A stretch of 64,000 bases of DNA from Oxalicibacterium faecigallinarum (GTDB lineage: Bacteria > Pseudomonadota > Gammaproteobacteria > Burkholderiales > Burkholderiaceae_D): NCBI RefSeq assembly GCF_014635705.1, contig NZ_BMDI01000001.1, forward strand, positions 512,008-576,007. Direction: 5' to 3'. A program made the position numbers and the translations under genes. Each line of letters starts with the position of its first letter. Positions within the stretch are counted from its first letter, which is position 1. Below the pieces are notes generated by a model. It searched no databases. It saw only the letters and a program-made list of their open reading frames with translations, and had not been told where the DNA came from. This document shows, piece after piece, positions 1-11,288 of the stretch.

Positions 1-1
1 A

Positions 2-931
2 AACGATTTACGGGATCAGTTGCTGCAGGCACGTCCGGCGGTATTTGTGGGTGTCGATGCGCCGGATTTCAATCTCGGGTTGGAGGCGCAGCTCAAACAT
101 GCCGGGATCCCGACCGTGCATTTCATCGGTCCGTCGATCTGGGCATGGCGTGGTGGACGCATCAAGAAAATTCAGCGCTCCGTTTCGCACATGCTGGTGA
201 TTTTTCCGTTCGAGGAAGAAATCTATCGGCAGGCAGGTGTGCCTGCGACCTATGTCGGTCATCCCTTGGCGCAAGTGATCCCGATGGAGCCGGATCAGGT
301 TACGGCAAGAAATGTACTTGGCCTGAAGCAGGATAATCGTGTGGTTGCGATTCTGCCTGGCAGTCGCATGTCTGAGCTCAAGTACAATGCAACCGCTTTT
401 GTTGGTGCGGCAAAATTATTATTGCAACGCGATCCGGATCTGCAGTTTGTGGCGCCGATGGCGGGTGAGACACGTCATCGTTATTTCCGCGAGTTGATTG
501 CACAGGCGGGATTGCAAGATGTACCTTTGCTGGTCACCGATGGGCAGTCGCATCAGGCGCTGGCGGCAGCGGATGCAGTACTGGTTGCATCCGGAACGGC
601 CTCGCTCGAAGTCGCCTTGTTCAAGAAGCCAATGGTGATTGCCTACAAGATGATGCGTGCGTCCTGGCATGTGTTGAAACACATGGGTTATCAACCCTGG
701 ATCGGATTGCCGAATATTCTGGCGCGTGAGTTTTTGGTCCCCGAGCTGTTGCAAGATGCAGCAACGCCGCAGGCACTTGCAGATGCAGTCTGGCTCCAAC
801 TGGAAGATCAGCCGCATCGTGCACGTCTGCATGAACGTTTTGTTGCGATGCATCACAGTTTGCTGCGTGATACGGCAACGGAAAGTGCGCAAGCCGTCAT
901 GCAGGTGATTACCGATAGTAAAGCGTCCTGA
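2..931 (+). CDS. lpxB: Lipid-A-disaccharide synthase (C-terminal part)
   Basis: LpxB (glycosyltransferase family 19) condenses UDP-2,3-diacylglucosamine with lipid X to make the lipid A disaccharide at the inner face of the inner membrane. The frame is open from the first bases of the window, so the start codon and roughly the first quarter of the protein lie outside. Recognisable family segments are [34 protein letters not shown] and the late [21 protein letters not shown] motif region. The gene ends 13 nt before rnhB, so the two are probably co-transcribed, as is usual in proteobacterial lpx clusters. Confidence 0.95.
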   Translation, partial: NDLRDQLLQARPAVFVGVDAPDFNLGLEAQLKHAGIPTVHFIGPSIWAWRGGRIKKIQRSVSHMLVIFPFEEEIYRQAGVPATYVGHPLAQVIPMEPDQVTARNVLGLKQDNRVVAILPGSRMSELKYNATAFVGAAKLLLQRDPDLQFVAPMAGETRHRYFRELIAQAGLQDVPLLVTDGQSHQALAAADAVLVASGTASLEVALFKKPMVIAYKMMRASWHVLKHMGYQPWIGLPNILAREFLVPELLQDAATPQALADAVWLQLEDQPHRARLHERFVAMHHSLLRDTATESAQAVMQVITDSKAS

Positions 932-944
932 TCAATTTGTTGCC

Positions 945-1583
945 ATGAAAAAAAGCGAAGCCAGTCTGTCTTTATTCGATGCGTTTGAAGACGACATCAT
1001 CTGCGGCGTGGACGAAGCGGGTCGTGGTCCGCTCGCAGGGCCCGTGTTTGCGGCAGCCGTGATTCTCGATCCTGCAAAGCCTATCGCTGGTTTGCGTGAT
1101 TCCAAGAAGTTGAGTGAAGCACGACGCGATGCGCTCGCCGAACTGATCAAGTCTCACGCCTTGGCATGGTCGATAGCGCAGTGCTCCGAACAGGAAATCG
1201 ATACTCACAATATTCTGCAAGCCAGCATGCTGGCCATGCGTCGGGCAGTTGAATCCTTGTCGGTCAAGCCAACGCTTGCCTTGATTGATGGTAATCGTTG
1301 CCCCGTGATGACGGTGCGTTCGGAAGCCATTATCAAAGGTGACGACAAGGTGGAAGCGATTTCTGCCGCCTCCATTCTGGCTAAGACGGCGCGTGATGCC
1401 GCGTTGTGCGAGTTACATGTGCAGTATCCGCATTACGCGTTTGATCAACACAAAGGCTATCCAACGGCACTGCATCTGGAACGTTTGCGTCTGCATGGTA
1501 TTTCGCCCGTACATCGTACCTCGTATGCACCAGTGCGCGCATTGATGCAAGAGACAATGACAGCCTACGTCAAGAGCGTGTGA
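945..1583 (+). CDS. rnhB: Ribonuclease HII
   Basis: RNase HII cuts RNA-DNA hybrids and single ribonucleotides in DNA. The 212-residue product has the family start of the catalytic core, [15 protein letters not shown] (acidic residues D and E near residues 22-23), then [16 protein letters not shown] and [17 protein letters not shown], with a late HKGYPT motif. Length is normal for the family. The start ATG lies 13 nt after lpxB. The stop codon abuts the following methyltransferase gene, which suggests one transcript of lpxB-rnhB-methyltransferase. Confidence 0.97.
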   Translation: MKKSEASLSLFDAFEDDIICGVDEAGRGPLAGPVFAAAVILDPAKPIAGLRDSKKLSEARRDALAELIKSHALAWSIAQCSEQEIDTHNILQASMLAMRRAVESLSVKPTLALIDGNRCPVMTVRSEAIIKGDDKVEAISAASILAKTARDAALCELHVQYPHYAFDQHKGYPTALHLERLRLHGISPVHRTSYAPVRALMQETMTAYVKSV

Positions 1584-1585
1584 CG

Positions 1586-2374
1586 ATGCATGTCATTACC
1601 TCGCGTGATAATGCGCACTACAAGGAGCTGAAGCAACTGGCGACCAGTGCGCAGGCACGTCGCAAAGCAGGGCAGTCGATTCTGGACGGCGTACACCTGT
1701 GTAAAACCTGGCTGCAAGAACTCGGTATGCCATTGTTATGTGTGGTTGGCGAGAGCGCACTGCAGAATGCGGAAGTACGGGATGTGGTGCAGCAATGCGA
1801 GCAAAGTGACGTGCGTATCATCAATGTGCCGGACGCTTTGTATGCGCCTTTGAGTCAGGTTGAAAATGGCATTGATCTTCTCTTTCTGGTAAAGACACCT
1901 GCGCCGACCATGCCCTCCCAATTGGCGCTTTCGGCGGTGTTGCTGGATCAGGTGCAAGATCCGGGCAATCTTGGTTCCATCATGCGCAGCGCAGCGGCTG
2001 CAGGCGTCAAACAGATCTTTTGCGCCAGTGGAACCACGCAGGCATGGTCGCCCAAGGTACTGCGTGCGGGTATGGGAGCGCATTTTGTTCTCGACATTTT
2101 CGAGAATGTCGATTTGCATGCCTTGATTACATCGGCACGGATTGATGTGGTGGCAACCAGTTCGCATACCGAACAGAGTCTTTATGACCTGGATTTGTCT
2201 CATCCTGTTGCCTGGCTGTTTGGTCATGAAGGACAGGGCGTTGATCCCGCATTGCTTGCGGCGGCATCGCATCGCATTGCGATTCCGCATTTGGGCAGCA
2301 TGGAGTCACTCAACGTGGCCGCGAGCGCAGCGGTCTGCTTCTTCGAGCAGGTGCGTCAACTGACGCAACGTTAA
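1586..2374 (+). CDS. SpoU/TrmH-family RNA 2'-O-methyltransferase
   Basis: This is a SPOUT-class methyltransferase that probably 2'-O-methylates a ribose in rRNA or tRNA using S-adenosylmethionine. All three family motifs are present: motif 1 DQVQDPGNLGSIMRSA, motif 2 WLFGHEGQGVDP and motif 3 IPHLGSMESLNVAASAAV, which form the knotted SAM site. The N-terminal part (about residues 1-100) resembles the substrate-binding domain of RlmB/TsnR-like proteins. I chose the ATG two bases after the rnhB stop; a GTG at 1580, overlapping rnhB, is possible. The exact target nucleotide cannot be told from sequence alone. Confidence 0.9.
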   Translation: MHVITSRDNAHYKELKQLATSAQARRKAGQSILDGVHLCKTWLQELGMPLLCVVGESALQNAEVRDVVQQCEQSDVRIINVPDALYAPLSQVENGIDLLFLVKTPAPTMPSQLALSAVLLDQVQDPGNLGSIMRSAAAAGVKQIFCASGTTQAWSPKVLRAGMGAHFVLDIFENVDLHALITSARIDVVATSSHTEQSLYDLDLSHPVAWLFGHEGQGVDPALLAAASHRIAIPHLGSMESLNVAASAAVCFFEQVRQLTQR

Positions 2375-2393
2375 TGTGTTCAGCGTCGCGCGA

Positions 2394-3233
2394 TCATCGT
2401 GCCCGTGCTTCCATTCGAATCTCCTGCAAGATGGTTGCCGCAATTTCTTCAATCGATTTGGTGGTGGACGACATCCATCGAATGCCTTCGCGACGCATCA
2501 TGCGTTCCGCTTCATGCACTTCATAGCGGCAGTTGCTTAATGCAGCATACTTGCTGTCAGGAAATCTTTCATTGCGAATCTCCGCAAGACGATCCGGTGC
2601 AATCGACAGGCCAAACATCTTTCCCCGATAAGGAATGAGGCTGGACGGCAATTTCCCTCGCTCAAAATCATCAGGTGTTAAGGGGTAATTGGCTGCCTTA
2701 ATACCGTACTGCATGGCAAGGAAGAGCGTGGTCGGTGTTTTGCCGGAACGCGATACGCCCACCAGAATAACGTCGGCATCTTCCAGATTCTTGCTGGATT
2801 GGCCATCGTCATGTGCCAGTGAAAAATTGATGGCTTCGATCCGACTTTTGTATTCGTCGGAGTCGGTACTGGTATGGCTGCGGCCGATGGTATGCGTTGC
2901 CTTGAGGCCAAATGCCTGTTCCAGCGGTGCAATAAAGGTCTGGAACAAGTCCATATATACACCTTGCGAATTGCGCAAAATGTCCGACAATTCATCTTTG
3001 ACCAATGTGGAAAAAACGATCGGTCGCTGTCCCTCCTGCTGAAATGCTTCATTGATGGCGCGTGCTGCCTTCTCAGCCTTCTCGACGGAGTCGATGAAGG
3101 GAATGCGTACCGTGCGTACCTTGATTTCAAATTGACTGAGTACCGAATGACCGAAGGTTTCCGCTGTAATGCCTGTGCCATCCGACACAAAGAAAACGGT
3201 ACGCAAAGGATGCGGAGCAGGGATAGTAGGCAT
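2394..3233 (-). CDS. ppsR: PEP synthase regulatory protein (DUF299 kinase/pyrophosphorylase)
   Basis: PpsR is a bifunctional enzyme: it inactivates PEP synthase by ADP-dependent phosphorylation of a threonine and reactivates it by Pi-dependent removal of the phosphate. The 279-residue product has the family N-terminus (VFFVSDGTGITAETFGHS) and the P-loop GVSRSGKT at residues 159-166, followed by TPTTLFLAMQYG. It is divergent from ppsA, its likely substrate, with an A+T-rich gap of about 170 nt between them; this pairing is common in proteobacteria and supports the call. No clear ribosome binding site precedes the ATG. Confidence 0.95.
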   Translation of the reverse strand: MPTIPAPHPLRTVFFVSDGTGITAETFGHSVLSQFEIKVRTVRIPFIDSVEKAEKAARAINEAFQQEGQRPIVFSTLVKDELSDILRNSQGVYMDLFQTFIAPLEQAFGLKATHTIGRSHTSTDSDEYKSRIEAINFSLAHDDGQSSKNLEDADVILVGVSRSGKTPTTLFLAMQYGIKAANYPLTPDDFERGKLPSSLIPYRGKMFGLSIAPDRLAEIRNERFPDSKYAALSNCRYEVHEAERMMRREGIRWMSSTTKSIEEIAATILQEIRMEARAR

Positions 3234-3406
3234 GTCGATGTAAGAAAAATGTAAGCAATTAAATTATCTACACAATATTCCGTATGGTTCATGATTAGGT
3301 AGAATATTTTTCAACTGCTCGCTTGTTTCGCTATAGGAAAATAGTCAAAACGGCTGGCTGCAATGCATCCACAGACATTTCTTCTCACCCCTGAAAGAGG
3401 TTTGGT

Positions 3407-5845
3407 ATGGCAAACGCATTACATCCAGAGAGCAGTGCTTCGGTAACGTCTCTGGATTCCTATGTTCTCCCCTTCGAGCAGTTGCGCATGACAGACGTGA
3501 TGTCTGTCGGTGGCAAGAATGCTTCGCTTGGCGAGATGATCAGTCAGTTGGCAAGCGCGGGTGTGCGCGTACCCGGTGGCTTTGCAACGACTGCACAGGC
3601 GTTTCGCGATTTCCTCTCTTTTACGGATACGGGGCCTAGTCTGGCACAACGCATTGCGGATCGTCTGGATGGCCTGGATGTGGAAGACGTACGTGCTTTG
3701 GCAGAGGCGGGTACGCAGATTCGCCAATGGATTGTCGAGACGCCGTTCCCGCCACGCCTTCAGCAAGAGATTCAACAATCTTACGATGCGCTGGTAGCAG
3801 AAAGCGGAAGTAATACATCCTTTGCCGTGCGTTCGTCCGCGACCGCAGAAGATCTGCCGGATGCGTCGTTCGCGGGCCAGCAGGAAACCTTTCTGAACGT
3901 TGTGGGCATTGATAACGTACTGGAAGCCATCAAGGAGGTCTTCGCCTCACTTTATAACGATCGTGCGATTTCCTATCGTGTACATAAAGGCTATGTGCAT
4001 GCCGATGTTGCCTTGTCGGCTGGTGTGCAACGCATGGTGCGCTCGGATAAAGGTGCTGCGGGCGTGATGTTTACACTCGATACCGAATCCGGTTTTTCAG
4101 ATGTGGTTTTCATTACATCGAGCTACGGTTTGGGCGAAACGGTCGTGCAAGGCGCGGTCAATCCGGACGAATTCTATGTGCATAAGCCGATGCTGGCGCA
4201 GGGCAAGAAACCGATTATTCGTCGCAACATTGGCTCCAAGCTGATCAAGATGGTTTTCACCGACGAAGCCCGTGCAGGTAAATCCGTACAGACGGTCAAC
4301 GTTGAAGATAAAGACCGTGATCGCTATTCGTTGAATGATGACGAGATCATCGAATTGGCACGCTATGCAGTCATCATTGAGAAGCACTATGGGCGCCCCA
4401 TGGATATCGAGTGGGGCCGCGATGGTCAGGATGGCAAGCTCTACATCCTGCAGGCGCGTCCAGAAACGGTGAAGTCGCAACAGTCGGCAAGTGATGTGCA
4501 ACAACGTTTCCGCATGAAGGGCAACGGTAAGGTTCTGACGACGGGCCGTGCAATTGGTCAAAAAATTGGCTCCGGACGCGTGCGGGTCATTCTCGATCCC
4601 GCAGATATGGAACGCGTGCAACCGGGCGACGTGCTGGTAGCAGACATGACCGACCCGAACTGGGAGCCAGTCATGAAACGTGCCGCGGCGATTGTCACCA
4701 ATCGGGGCGGTCGTACCTGTCATGCGGCGATTATTGCGCGGGAACTGGGCGTGCCGGCGGTTGTTGGCTGCGGTGATGCAACGGAACTGTTGCGCGATGG
4801 CGTCGAAGTTACCGTATCGTGCGCAGAGGGTGATGAAGGCAAGATTTACGAAGGTGTGCTGGAAACGGAAGTCACCGAGTTTTCGCGAGGCGATCTGCCC
4901 GAGTTGCCACTCAAGATCACCCTCAATATCGGTAATCCGCAACTCGCGTTCGAATTCCAGGGCATCCCGAATGCCGGCGTTGGTCTTGCACGTCTTGAGT
5001 TCATCATCAACAACAATATCGGCGTACATCCAAAGGCCATCATCAGCTATCCAAACATTGATGCCGACTTGCGTCGCGCAGTTGAGTCGGTGTCGCGTGG
5101 TTACGATTCGCCGCGTGACTTCTACATCAGCAAACTGACCGAAGGCATTGCAACGATTGGCGCAGCCTTCTGGCCCAAGCCGGTGATCGTGCGCTTGTCC
5201 GACTTCAAGTCGAACGAGTACAAGAAACTGATTGGCGGTTCGCGTTACGAGCCGGATGAAGAAAATCCAATGCTGGGCTTCCGTGGTGTGGCGCGTTACC
5301 TTGCACCTGATTTTGCAGAAGCTTTCCGCATGGAGTGTCTGGCACTCAAGCGTGTACGGGAAGAAATGGGCCTGACCAATGTCGAGATCATGGTGCCGTT
5401 TGTTCGTACACTGGGTCAGGCGGAACGCGTGATCGATCTGCTGGGGCAGAATGGCTTGAAGCGAGGCGAAAATGGTTTGCGTATTGTCATGATGTGCGAA
5501 GTGCCGTCGAATGCGATTCTGGCCGAGCAGTTCCTGAACTACTTTGATGGCTTCTCGATCGGTTCCAACGATCTGACGCAGTTGTCGCTGGGTCTGGATC
5601 GCGATTCCGGTATGGAAATTTTGTCTGCAGATTTCGACGAGCGTGATCCTGCGGTCATGGTCTTGTTCTCGCAGGCGATTGCAGCTTGCCGCAAGCAGAA
5701 CAAGTATGTCGGTATCTGTGGTCAGGGGCCATCCGACCATCCTGATTTTGCCGCATGGCTGATGCAGGAGGGAATCGGCTCACTCTCTCTCAATCCGGAT
5801 TCTGTGGTGGAAACCTGGCAGGCACTTGCCGCCAGACTGAAATAA
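3407..5845 (+). CDS. ppsA: Phosphoenolpyruvate synthase
   Basis: PpsA converts pyruvate and ATP to phosphoenolpyruvate, AMP and phosphate for gluconeogenesis. At 812 residues it is slightly longer than the usual ~790, owing to a short N-terminal extension before [20 protein letters not shown]. The order is an N-terminal ATP-grasp domain (about 20-360), a swivelling phosphohistidine domain with GGRTCHAAI (His439), and a C-terminal PEP/pyruvate barrel with the catalytic Cys771 in [12 protein letters not shown]. The ribosome binding site AAAGAGG at 3394-3400 is well placed for the ATG. The divergent neighbour ppsR is its predicted activity switch. A weak hairpin follows the stop. Confidence 0.97.
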   Translation: MANALHPESSASVTSLDSYVLPFEQLRMTDVMSVGGKNASLGEMISQLASAGVRVPGGFATTAQAFRDFLSFTDTGPSLAQRIADRLDGLDVEDVRALAEAGTQIRQWIVETPFPPRLQQEIQQSYDALVAESGSNTSFAVRSSATAEDLPDASFAGQQETFLNVVGIDNVLEAIKEVFASLYNDRAISYRVHKGYVHADVALSAGVQRMVRSDKGAAGVMFTLDTESGFSDVVFITSSYGLGETVVQGAVNPDEFYVHKPMLAQGKKPIIRRNIGSKLIKMVFTDEARAGKSVQTVNVEDKDRDRYSLNDDEIIELARYAVIIEKHYGRPMDIEWGRDGQDGKLYILQARPETVKSQQSASDVQQRFRMKGNGKVLTTGRAIGQKIGSGRVRVILDPADMERVQPGDVLVADMTDPNWEPVMKRAAAIVTNRGGRTCHAAIIARELGVPAVVGCGDATELLRDGVEVTVSCAEGDEGKIYEGVLETEVTEFSRGDLPELPLKITLNIGNPQLAFEFQGIPNAGVGLARLEFIINNNIGVHPKAIISYPNIDADLRRAVESVSRGYDSPRDFYISKLTEGIATIGAAFWPKPVIVRLSDFKSNEYKKLIGGSRYEPDEENPMLGFRGVARYLAPDFAEAFRMECLALKRVREEMGLTNVEIMVPFVRTLGQAERVIDLLGQNGLKRGENGLRIVMMCEVPSNAILAEQFLNYFDGFSIGSNDLTQLSLGLDRDSGMEILSADFDERDPAVMVLFSQAIAACRKQNKYVGICGQGPSDHPDFAAWLMQEGIGSLSLNPDSVVETWQALAARLK

Positions 5846-5872
5846 GACAGAATCACCACCGGTCTGTTTTTT
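5845..5872 (+). terminator. Weak terminator-like hairpin after ppsA
   Basis: ACAGA (5847-5851) pairs with TCTGT (5863-5867), extended by weaker pairs, and is followed by a run of six T (5867-5872). The stem is short, so termination may be partial and nfeD could be read from ppsA. Confidence 0.35.
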
Positions 5873-5941
5873 GTCCTACACTGCCGTTGTTTGCCCTTTG
5901 GCAAGCAGCGGCAGTGCTGTTTTCAGAACAAGAGGATATGC

Positions 5942-6379
5942 ATGAGTGACTGGATGATTTGGTTTGCCATTGCCTGTGTGCTGGTCGGGCTCGAAATGGC
6001 TTCCGGGACTTTTTATCTGTTGATGATTGCCATTGGCGCCGCCGCAGGCGGAATCGCCGCCTTGTTGGGGCTGGATGGCCTGGCGCAATGTGTCGTGGCA
6101 GCTCTGCTGGCAGCGATTGCGACCTTTGGGTTGCGTCGCAGTGGCTTCGCTAAAAAAGCGGTGGTCGATGCCAATCGCGACCCGAATGTCAATCTCGATG
6201 TCGGTCAGTTACTGGAAGTACATGCGTGGCATGTGGTTGCAGGCGCTGCTGCGACGGCACGCGTACGCTATCGTGGTGCCTTATGGGACGTCGAGCTCGA
6301 AGAGGGCGGTCATCCTGTTGCTGGTGCGTTCGTGATTCGTGAAGCGCGTGGCAATCGCCTGATTGTTTCCAACGTCTGA
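5942..6379 (+). CDS. Short NfeD-like membrane protein
   Basis: NfeD-family proteins partner SPFH (stomatin-like) proteins in the bacterial inner membrane. The 145-residue product has two to three hydrophobic helices in residues 5-70 (WMIWFAIACVLVGLEM..., IAIGAAAGGIAALL) and a C-terminal OB-fold-like soluble domain (about 80-145, GQLLEVHAW...ARVRYRGALWDVELE). It lacks the serine-protease part of long NfeD proteins and so belongs to the short class, like E. coli YbbK's partner. I chose the ATG at 5942, with AGAGG six bases upstream, over an upstream in-frame start. The stomatin gene follows 52 nt later. Confidence 0.88.
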   Translation: MSDWMIWFAIACVLVGLEMASGTFYLLMIAIGAAAGGIAALLGLDGLAQCVVAALLAAIATFGLRRSGFAKKAVVDANRDPNVNLDVGQLLEVHAWHVVAGAAATARVRYRGALWDVELEEGGHPVAGAFVIREARGNRLIVSNV

Positions 6380-6431
6380 TTGCGCGATCCGCAATCAGCC
6401 TATCCATTTACGTCAACATCTGGGAGTGCCC

Positions 6432-7358
6432 ATGTTTGGTTCGACTACGACTACCGTTCTTTTTTTGCTGATTGTCGTCATTGTTTTCATCATCAAGACG
6501 ATCAATGTGGTACCGCAGCAGCATGCCTGGGTTGTCGAGCGTCTGGGCAAATACCATGGCACGCTCGGTCCTGGTCTGAAGATCGTGCTGCCTTTCATCG
6601 ACCGGATTGCCTACAAGCACTCACTCAAGGAAATCCCGCTGGATGTGCCGATGCAGGTGTGTATCACCAAGGACAACACACAGCTGGAGGTCGATGGCAT
6701 TCTGTATTTTCAGGTAACCGATCCGATGCGTGCTTCCTACGGTTCGTCCAATTACATTTCCGCGATCTCGCAACTGGCGCAGACCACTTTGCGTTCTGTG
6801 ATAGGTCGCATGGAACTGGACAAAACATTTGAAGAGCGCGACATGATCAATCATGCGGTCGTCAGCGCGATCGATGAATCCGCAACCAACTGGGGCGTCA
6901 AAGTCTTGCGATATGAAATCAAGGATCTGACGCCACCGCGTGAAATCCTGCATGCGATGCAATCCCAGATTACGGCAGAACGTGAAAAGCGTGCGCTGAT
7001 TGCCGCATCGGAAGGTCGCAAGCAGGAGCAGATCAATATCGCCAATGGTGAGCGCGAAGCCGCGATTGCCCGTTCGGAAGGTGAGAAGCAGGCGGCCATC
7101 AACCGCGCACAAGGCGAAGCTTCTGCAATTCTGTCAATTGCGGTCGCAACGGCAGAAGCGATTCGCAAGACTGGTTCTGCCATCCGCGAGCCAGGTGGTG
7201 AAGATGCGGTGAACCTGAAGGTGGCAGAACAATATGTCGATGCCTTTGCCAAGCTGGCCAAGACCAATAACTCGATTATCGTGCCAGCCAATCTGAGCGA
7301 TATGAGCGGTCTGATTGCGACGGCCATGCAAGTAGTGAAATCACAAGGCAAGCCCTGA
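6432..7358 (+). CDS. Stomatin/prohibitin-like SPFH membrane protein (QmcA-like)
   Basis: SPFH proteins form large inner-membrane assemblies that organise membrane microdomains or modulate proteases. The 308-residue product has one N-terminal membrane helix (about residues 8-26), the SPFH core beginning VVPQQHAWVVERLGKYHGTL, and a long charged Ala/Glu-rich coiled-coil region (about 175-260). A short C-terminal segment follows. The ATG at 6432, with TGGGAG upstream, gives the normal family N-terminus; an upstream in-frame start would add 23 atypical residues. It is paired with the NfeD-like gene. A strong hairpin terminator follows the stop. Confidence 0.93.
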   Translation: MFGSTTTTVLFLLIVVIVFIIKTINVVPQQHAWVVERLGKYHGTLGPGLKIVLPFIDRIAYKHSLKEIPLDVPMQVCITKDNTQLEVDGILYFQVTDPMRASYGSSNYISAISQLAQTTLRSVIGRMELDKTFEERDMINHAVVSAIDESATNWGVKVLRYEIKDLTPPREILHAMQSQITAEREKRALIAASEGRKQEQINIANGEREAAIARSEGEKQAAINRAQGEASAILSIAVATAEAIRKTGSAIREPGGEDAVNLKVAEQYVDAFAKLAKTNNSIIVPANLSDMSGLIATAMQVVKSQGKP

Positions 7359-7380
7359 TTCGCTTGGCAGCAGAAAGTAA

Positions 7381-7406
7381 AACGGCACCAGTTGGTGCCG
7401 TTTTTT
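7381..7406. terminator. Bidirectional Rho-independent terminator (stomatin / smpB)
   Basis: A perfect 9-bp stem AACGGCACC / GGTGCCGTT with loop AGTT is followed by T's on the plus strand and preceded by A's, so it can end transcription from both convergent genes. Confidence 0.9.
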
Positions 7407-7419
7407 ATGGTGACAGCGC

Positions 7420-7869
7420 TTAGCGCCGGTTCTGCTTCATGACGGACTGGATTTCACGTTGTGTATCACGTGTGCGCTCGGCATCGCGTTTATCGTGCTG
7501 CTTCTTGCCTTTTGCGAGGCCGATTTCGCACTTGATGCGACCACGCTGATAATGCAGATTCAACGGTACCAGCGTATAGCCAGACCGCTCGACCTTGCCG
7601 ATCAGTTTCTTGATTTCGTCGCCCTTGAGCAGAAGTTTGCGCGTGCGTACCGGATCAGGCTTGATGTGCGTGGAAGCTGTTGCCAGCGGACTGATGTGGG
7701 CGCCAAACAGGAAGACTTCTCCCTTGCGGACGATGACATAGGCTTCCTTCAATTGCACGCGGCCATCGCGTATGGACTTGACTTCCCAGCCTTCCAGTAC
7801 AAGACCCGCCTCAAAGCGCTCCTCGATGAAATAGTCGTGGAAGGCTTTTCTGTTATCAACAATGCTCAT
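7420..7869 (-). CDS. smpB: SsrA-binding protein
   Basis: SmpB binds tmRNA (SsrA) and carries it to stalled ribosomes for trans-translation. The 149-residue length is normal. Family motifs are visible: the N-terminal [29 protein letters not shown], the central PVRTRKLLL and [30 protein letters not shown] basic tail follows. It is divergent from ratA, with 62 nt between the start codons. No tmRNA gene was recognised in this window. Confidence 0.97.
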   Translation of the reverse strand: MSIVDNRKAFHDYFIEERFEAGLVLEGWEVKSIRDGRVQLKEAYVIVRKGEVFLFGAHISPLATASTHIKPDPVRTRKLLLKGDEIKKLIGKVERSGYTLVPLNLHYQRGRIKCEIGLAKGKKQHDKRDAERTRDTQREIQSVMKQNRR

Positions 7870-7931
7870 GAGTTTCGGCGATGGGTCAGGTAAAATGGCA
7901 ACTTTGCGATTCTATCAAACGGTTCTATTCG

Positions 7932-8363
7932 ATGGCGGCAGTTCATAAATCGGTCTTGCTCGGTTACAGCGCAGAACAGATGTTCGAGCTGGTTGATCGG
8001 GTCGAGGATTATCCTCAGTTTCTTCCCTGGTGTGGCGGCGTCGAGGTCAAAGAACGAACGGAAAACAGCCTGGTTGCCACACTGATTATCAATTTTCACG
8101 GCGTCAAGCAAAGTTTCACGACCGAGAACAGAAACGAGCGGCCTGTTTCCATGACGATGAGTTTGCGGGAAGGGCCATTCAAGCACTTGAACGGCACCTG
8201 GACGTTCAAGCCTTTGCGCGCCGATGCGTGCAAGATTGATTTCGATCTGGAGTATGAGTTTTCCAATCGCCTTATCGAGTCGATTATCGGCCCCGTGTTC
8301 AACATGATCGCAACCAGTTTTGTGGACTCGTTCAGCAAGCGGGCGGAACAGGTCTATGGCTGA
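7932..8363 (+). CDS. ratA: Polyketide cyclase/START-like protein RatA (Coq10 family)
   Basis: The 143-residue product belongs to the START/Coq10 fold that includes E. coli RatA, reported to bind 50S subunits and block subunit association, and yeast Coq10, which binds coenzyme Q. Family landmarks are the N-terminal HKSVLLGYSAEQMFELVDRVEDYPQFLPWC and the terminal SFVDSFSKRAEQVYG. The ATG at 7932 is preferred; an upstream in-frame start adds a 17-residue tail not seen in the family. It overlaps the following rnfH gene by 8 nt. Whether it acts as a toxin or as a quinone chaperone cannot be told here. Confidence 0.92.
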   Translation: MAAVHKSVLLGYSAEQMFELVDRVEDYPQFLPWCGGVEVKERTENSLVATLIINFHGVKQSFTTENRNERPVSMTMSLREGPFKHLNGTWTFKPLRADACKIDFDLEYEFSNRLIESIIGPVFNMIATSFVDSFSKRAEQVYG

Positions 8364-8670
8364 TTCGACGCCATCGATTCATATCCAGGTCTGCTACGCA
8401 CGGCCGGAGCAGCAGGTATTGGTCGATCATATTGTGGCAGCAGGCACAACCATCCAACAGGCCATCGAGAGCAGCGGCATTATCGATAAGATGCCGGAAA
8501 TTGATATTTCAGTGTTTCGCGTAGGGATTTACAGCAAGATCAAGACACTCGATACCATCGTACGGGAGCATGACCGAGTCGAGATTTATCGGCCTCTGAT
8601 TGCCGATCCCAAGGATTCACGACGTCGGCGAGCGAACAAAACCGAGCGGGAAACAAAAAAGCCGGATTAA
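8356..8670 (+). CDS. rnfH: RnfH family ubiquitin-like protein (RatB)
   Basis: This is a 104-residue beta-grasp protein of the RnfH/UPF0125 family, recognisable from IHIQVCYARPEQQVLVD, the core SGIIDKMPEIDISVFRVGIYSK and DRVEIYRPLIADPKDSRRRRA. The last ~20 residues are highly charged. Translation is coupled to ratA through an 8-nt overlap, the normal arrangement for this pair. Its role is not settled in the literature; names suggest a link to Rnf electron transport or to RatA. Confidence 0.93.
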   Translation: MADSTPSIHIQVCYARPEQQVLVDHIVAAGTTIQQAIESSGIIDKMPEIDISVFRVGIYSKIKTLDTIVREHDRVEIYRPLIADPKDSRRRRANKTERETKKPD

Positions 8671-8684
8671 CCCGGCTTTTTTGT
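8652..8684. terminator. Bidirectional terminator (rnfH / DUF4124 gene)
   Basis: AAAAAAGCCGG pairs with CCGGCTTTTTT around a short loop that contains the rnfH stop codon. A's on one side and T's on the other serve both convergent genes. Confidence 0.85.
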
Positions 8685-8703
8685 TTTCTGCTGTTGGCGT
8701 GAT

Positions 8704-9177
8704 TTACCTGCACTGATCCTTCATTTGTTCCGTGTCTTTCAACGCCTTGGCGCGCTCTTCGTCCGTCATGTAGGTGCGTTCACCGGAAGGCGTAATCTGG
8801 CGGATTCGATCACCGGATTCCAGCTGGCGGCGATATTGCGCAATCTGCTCACACGCTTTCTGACGATTTGCCTCTTGCTGCGCTTTTTCTGCATCCTGCT
8901 TTTCTTTCTCGGCTGCCTCCGCGCGCCGCTTCAGAAAGGCTTCATTTTTTTCTGCAAGGATGGCATCGGGCTTCGGCCCGGGTGGCGGAGGCGGCCCTTT
9001 CAGTTGCAGGCCCGGCGATTTCAGGATGCGGCTGGGCGGCACGGAGGCTGGCGGCGGGGTGTCGGAATACTGTCGCACACCTCTTTCGTCTTGCCAGACG
9101 TACTGGGCGGCAGCCGCACCACTGCAGAGCGCGAGGATGACTGTCAGAGAAACGGCGCGTACAGATGGAAAACTCAT
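8704..9177 (-). CDS. Secreted DUF4124-domain protein
   Basis: The 157-residue product has a clear signal peptide (residues 1 to about 23, ending SGAAAAQ). A DUF4124 segment follows (YVWQDERGVRQYSDTPPP), then a proline-rich linker with LKGPPPPPGPKP. The rest is a charged Ala/Glu/Lys/Gln-rich helical region, probably a coiled coil, and a short tail. It is probably periplasmic. The function of DUF4124 is unknown. I chose the ATG at 9177, which has AAGGAA upstream and puts the signal peptide at the N-terminus; longer in-frame starts have no signal character. The gene commonly sits next to guaB in Burkholderiales. Confidence 0.88.
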   Translation of the reverse strand: MSFPSVRAVSLTVILALCSGAAAAQYVWQDERGVRQYSDTPPPASVPPSRILKSPGLQLKGPPPPPGPKPDAILAEKNEAFLKRRAEAAEKEKQDAEKAQQEANRQKACEQIAQYRRQLESGDRIRQITPSGERTYMTDEERAKALKDTEQMKDQCR

Positions 9178-9296
9178 CAAATTCCTTGGTAGACGGGATA
9201 TTGCGCAACGTGGACGATGCACCATGAGCCTGATTTTCGTCATGCTTGGAGGGGAAGTCAAATTAGCGACGAAACGACGTTGTTTTGATGCGGACA

Positions 9297-9325
9297 GCGA
9301 CGGCACAAAAGGATTTCTGTATAAT
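9297..9325 (+). promoter_or_regulatory. Probable guaB promoter
   Basis: A perfect -10 hexamer TATAAT lies at 9320-9325, 28 nt before the guaB ATG. The -35 region 17 nt upstream (GCGACG) is a poor match, so the promoter may need an activator or be weak at the -35. Confidence 0.5.
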
Positions 9326-9343
9326 TCGCTTTTGCGCCAATAG

Positions 9344-10813
<1,470 letters not shown>

Positions 10814-10831
10814 TTTGTCGGGCGTTAGAGC

Positions 10832-11224
10832 ATGACCGCGTTGGCAACCGATTCACTGCAGCGGATCGAGCGTCTGGGCAAACATCTGTTTGGTGTCGCG
10901 GTTTGTCTGCTGCGCTTTGACGAGGCGCTGGCGTCTGAACTGAATTGGGCACAGCACTCTGCTGCGCACGTATTCAGCACGACCCAGGCCGTCGAGCGCG
11001 ATAGCTTGCAGATATTGCCGACGCAATCGTCACCATTTCAGCCTGCGCTGGGTAAAGTCGATCAGATGGATGTGCGATTTTATCTGTCGCATCCGGTGCG
11101 AAATGCGACAGGCAGGGTCGTGGGGGCGTTGGCATTGATCCATGATCGCCCGCGCGCCTTTACTGCTGGTGATCGCCTCCTGCTGGAAGATCTGTTGGCA
11201 TTGATCGAACGCCAGCTTCACTGA
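10832..11224 (+). CDS. Small single-domain GAF-like protein
   Basis: This 130-residue soluble protein resembles a lone GAF sensor domain. It has a start such as [21 protein letters not shown], a middle with [37 protein letters not shown] and an amphipathic final helix ([15 protein letters not shown]). There is no output domain and no signal peptide. It sits 18 nt after guaB and 64 nt before guaA, so it is probably co-transcribed with both. That suggests, without proof, that it senses a purine-related ligand. No good ribosome binding site was seen. Confidence 0.7.
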   Translation: MTALATDSLQRIERLGKHLFGVAVCLLRFDEALASELNWAQHSAAHVFSTTQAVERDSLQILPTQSSPFQPALGKVDQMDVRFYLSHPVRNATGRVVGALALIHDRPRAFTAGDRLLLEDLLALIERQLH

Positions 11225-11288
11225 AGCAAATTTTTTGATCACGTTTTCTGAAACAAATCGTTCCCTACTGACCCGTAAAGTTATTTCC

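Noticed and set aside
4097-5740. 547-codon open frame on the minus strand inside ppsA
   Set aside because: It is fully antisense to a clear enzyme gene and its product is rich in His, Arg, Cys and Gln with no recognisable domain; this is a codon-bias shadow.
7359-7931. tmRNA gene next to smpB
   Set aside because: The flanking gaps are 61-62 nt, too short for tmRNA, and no tRNA-like ends were seen.
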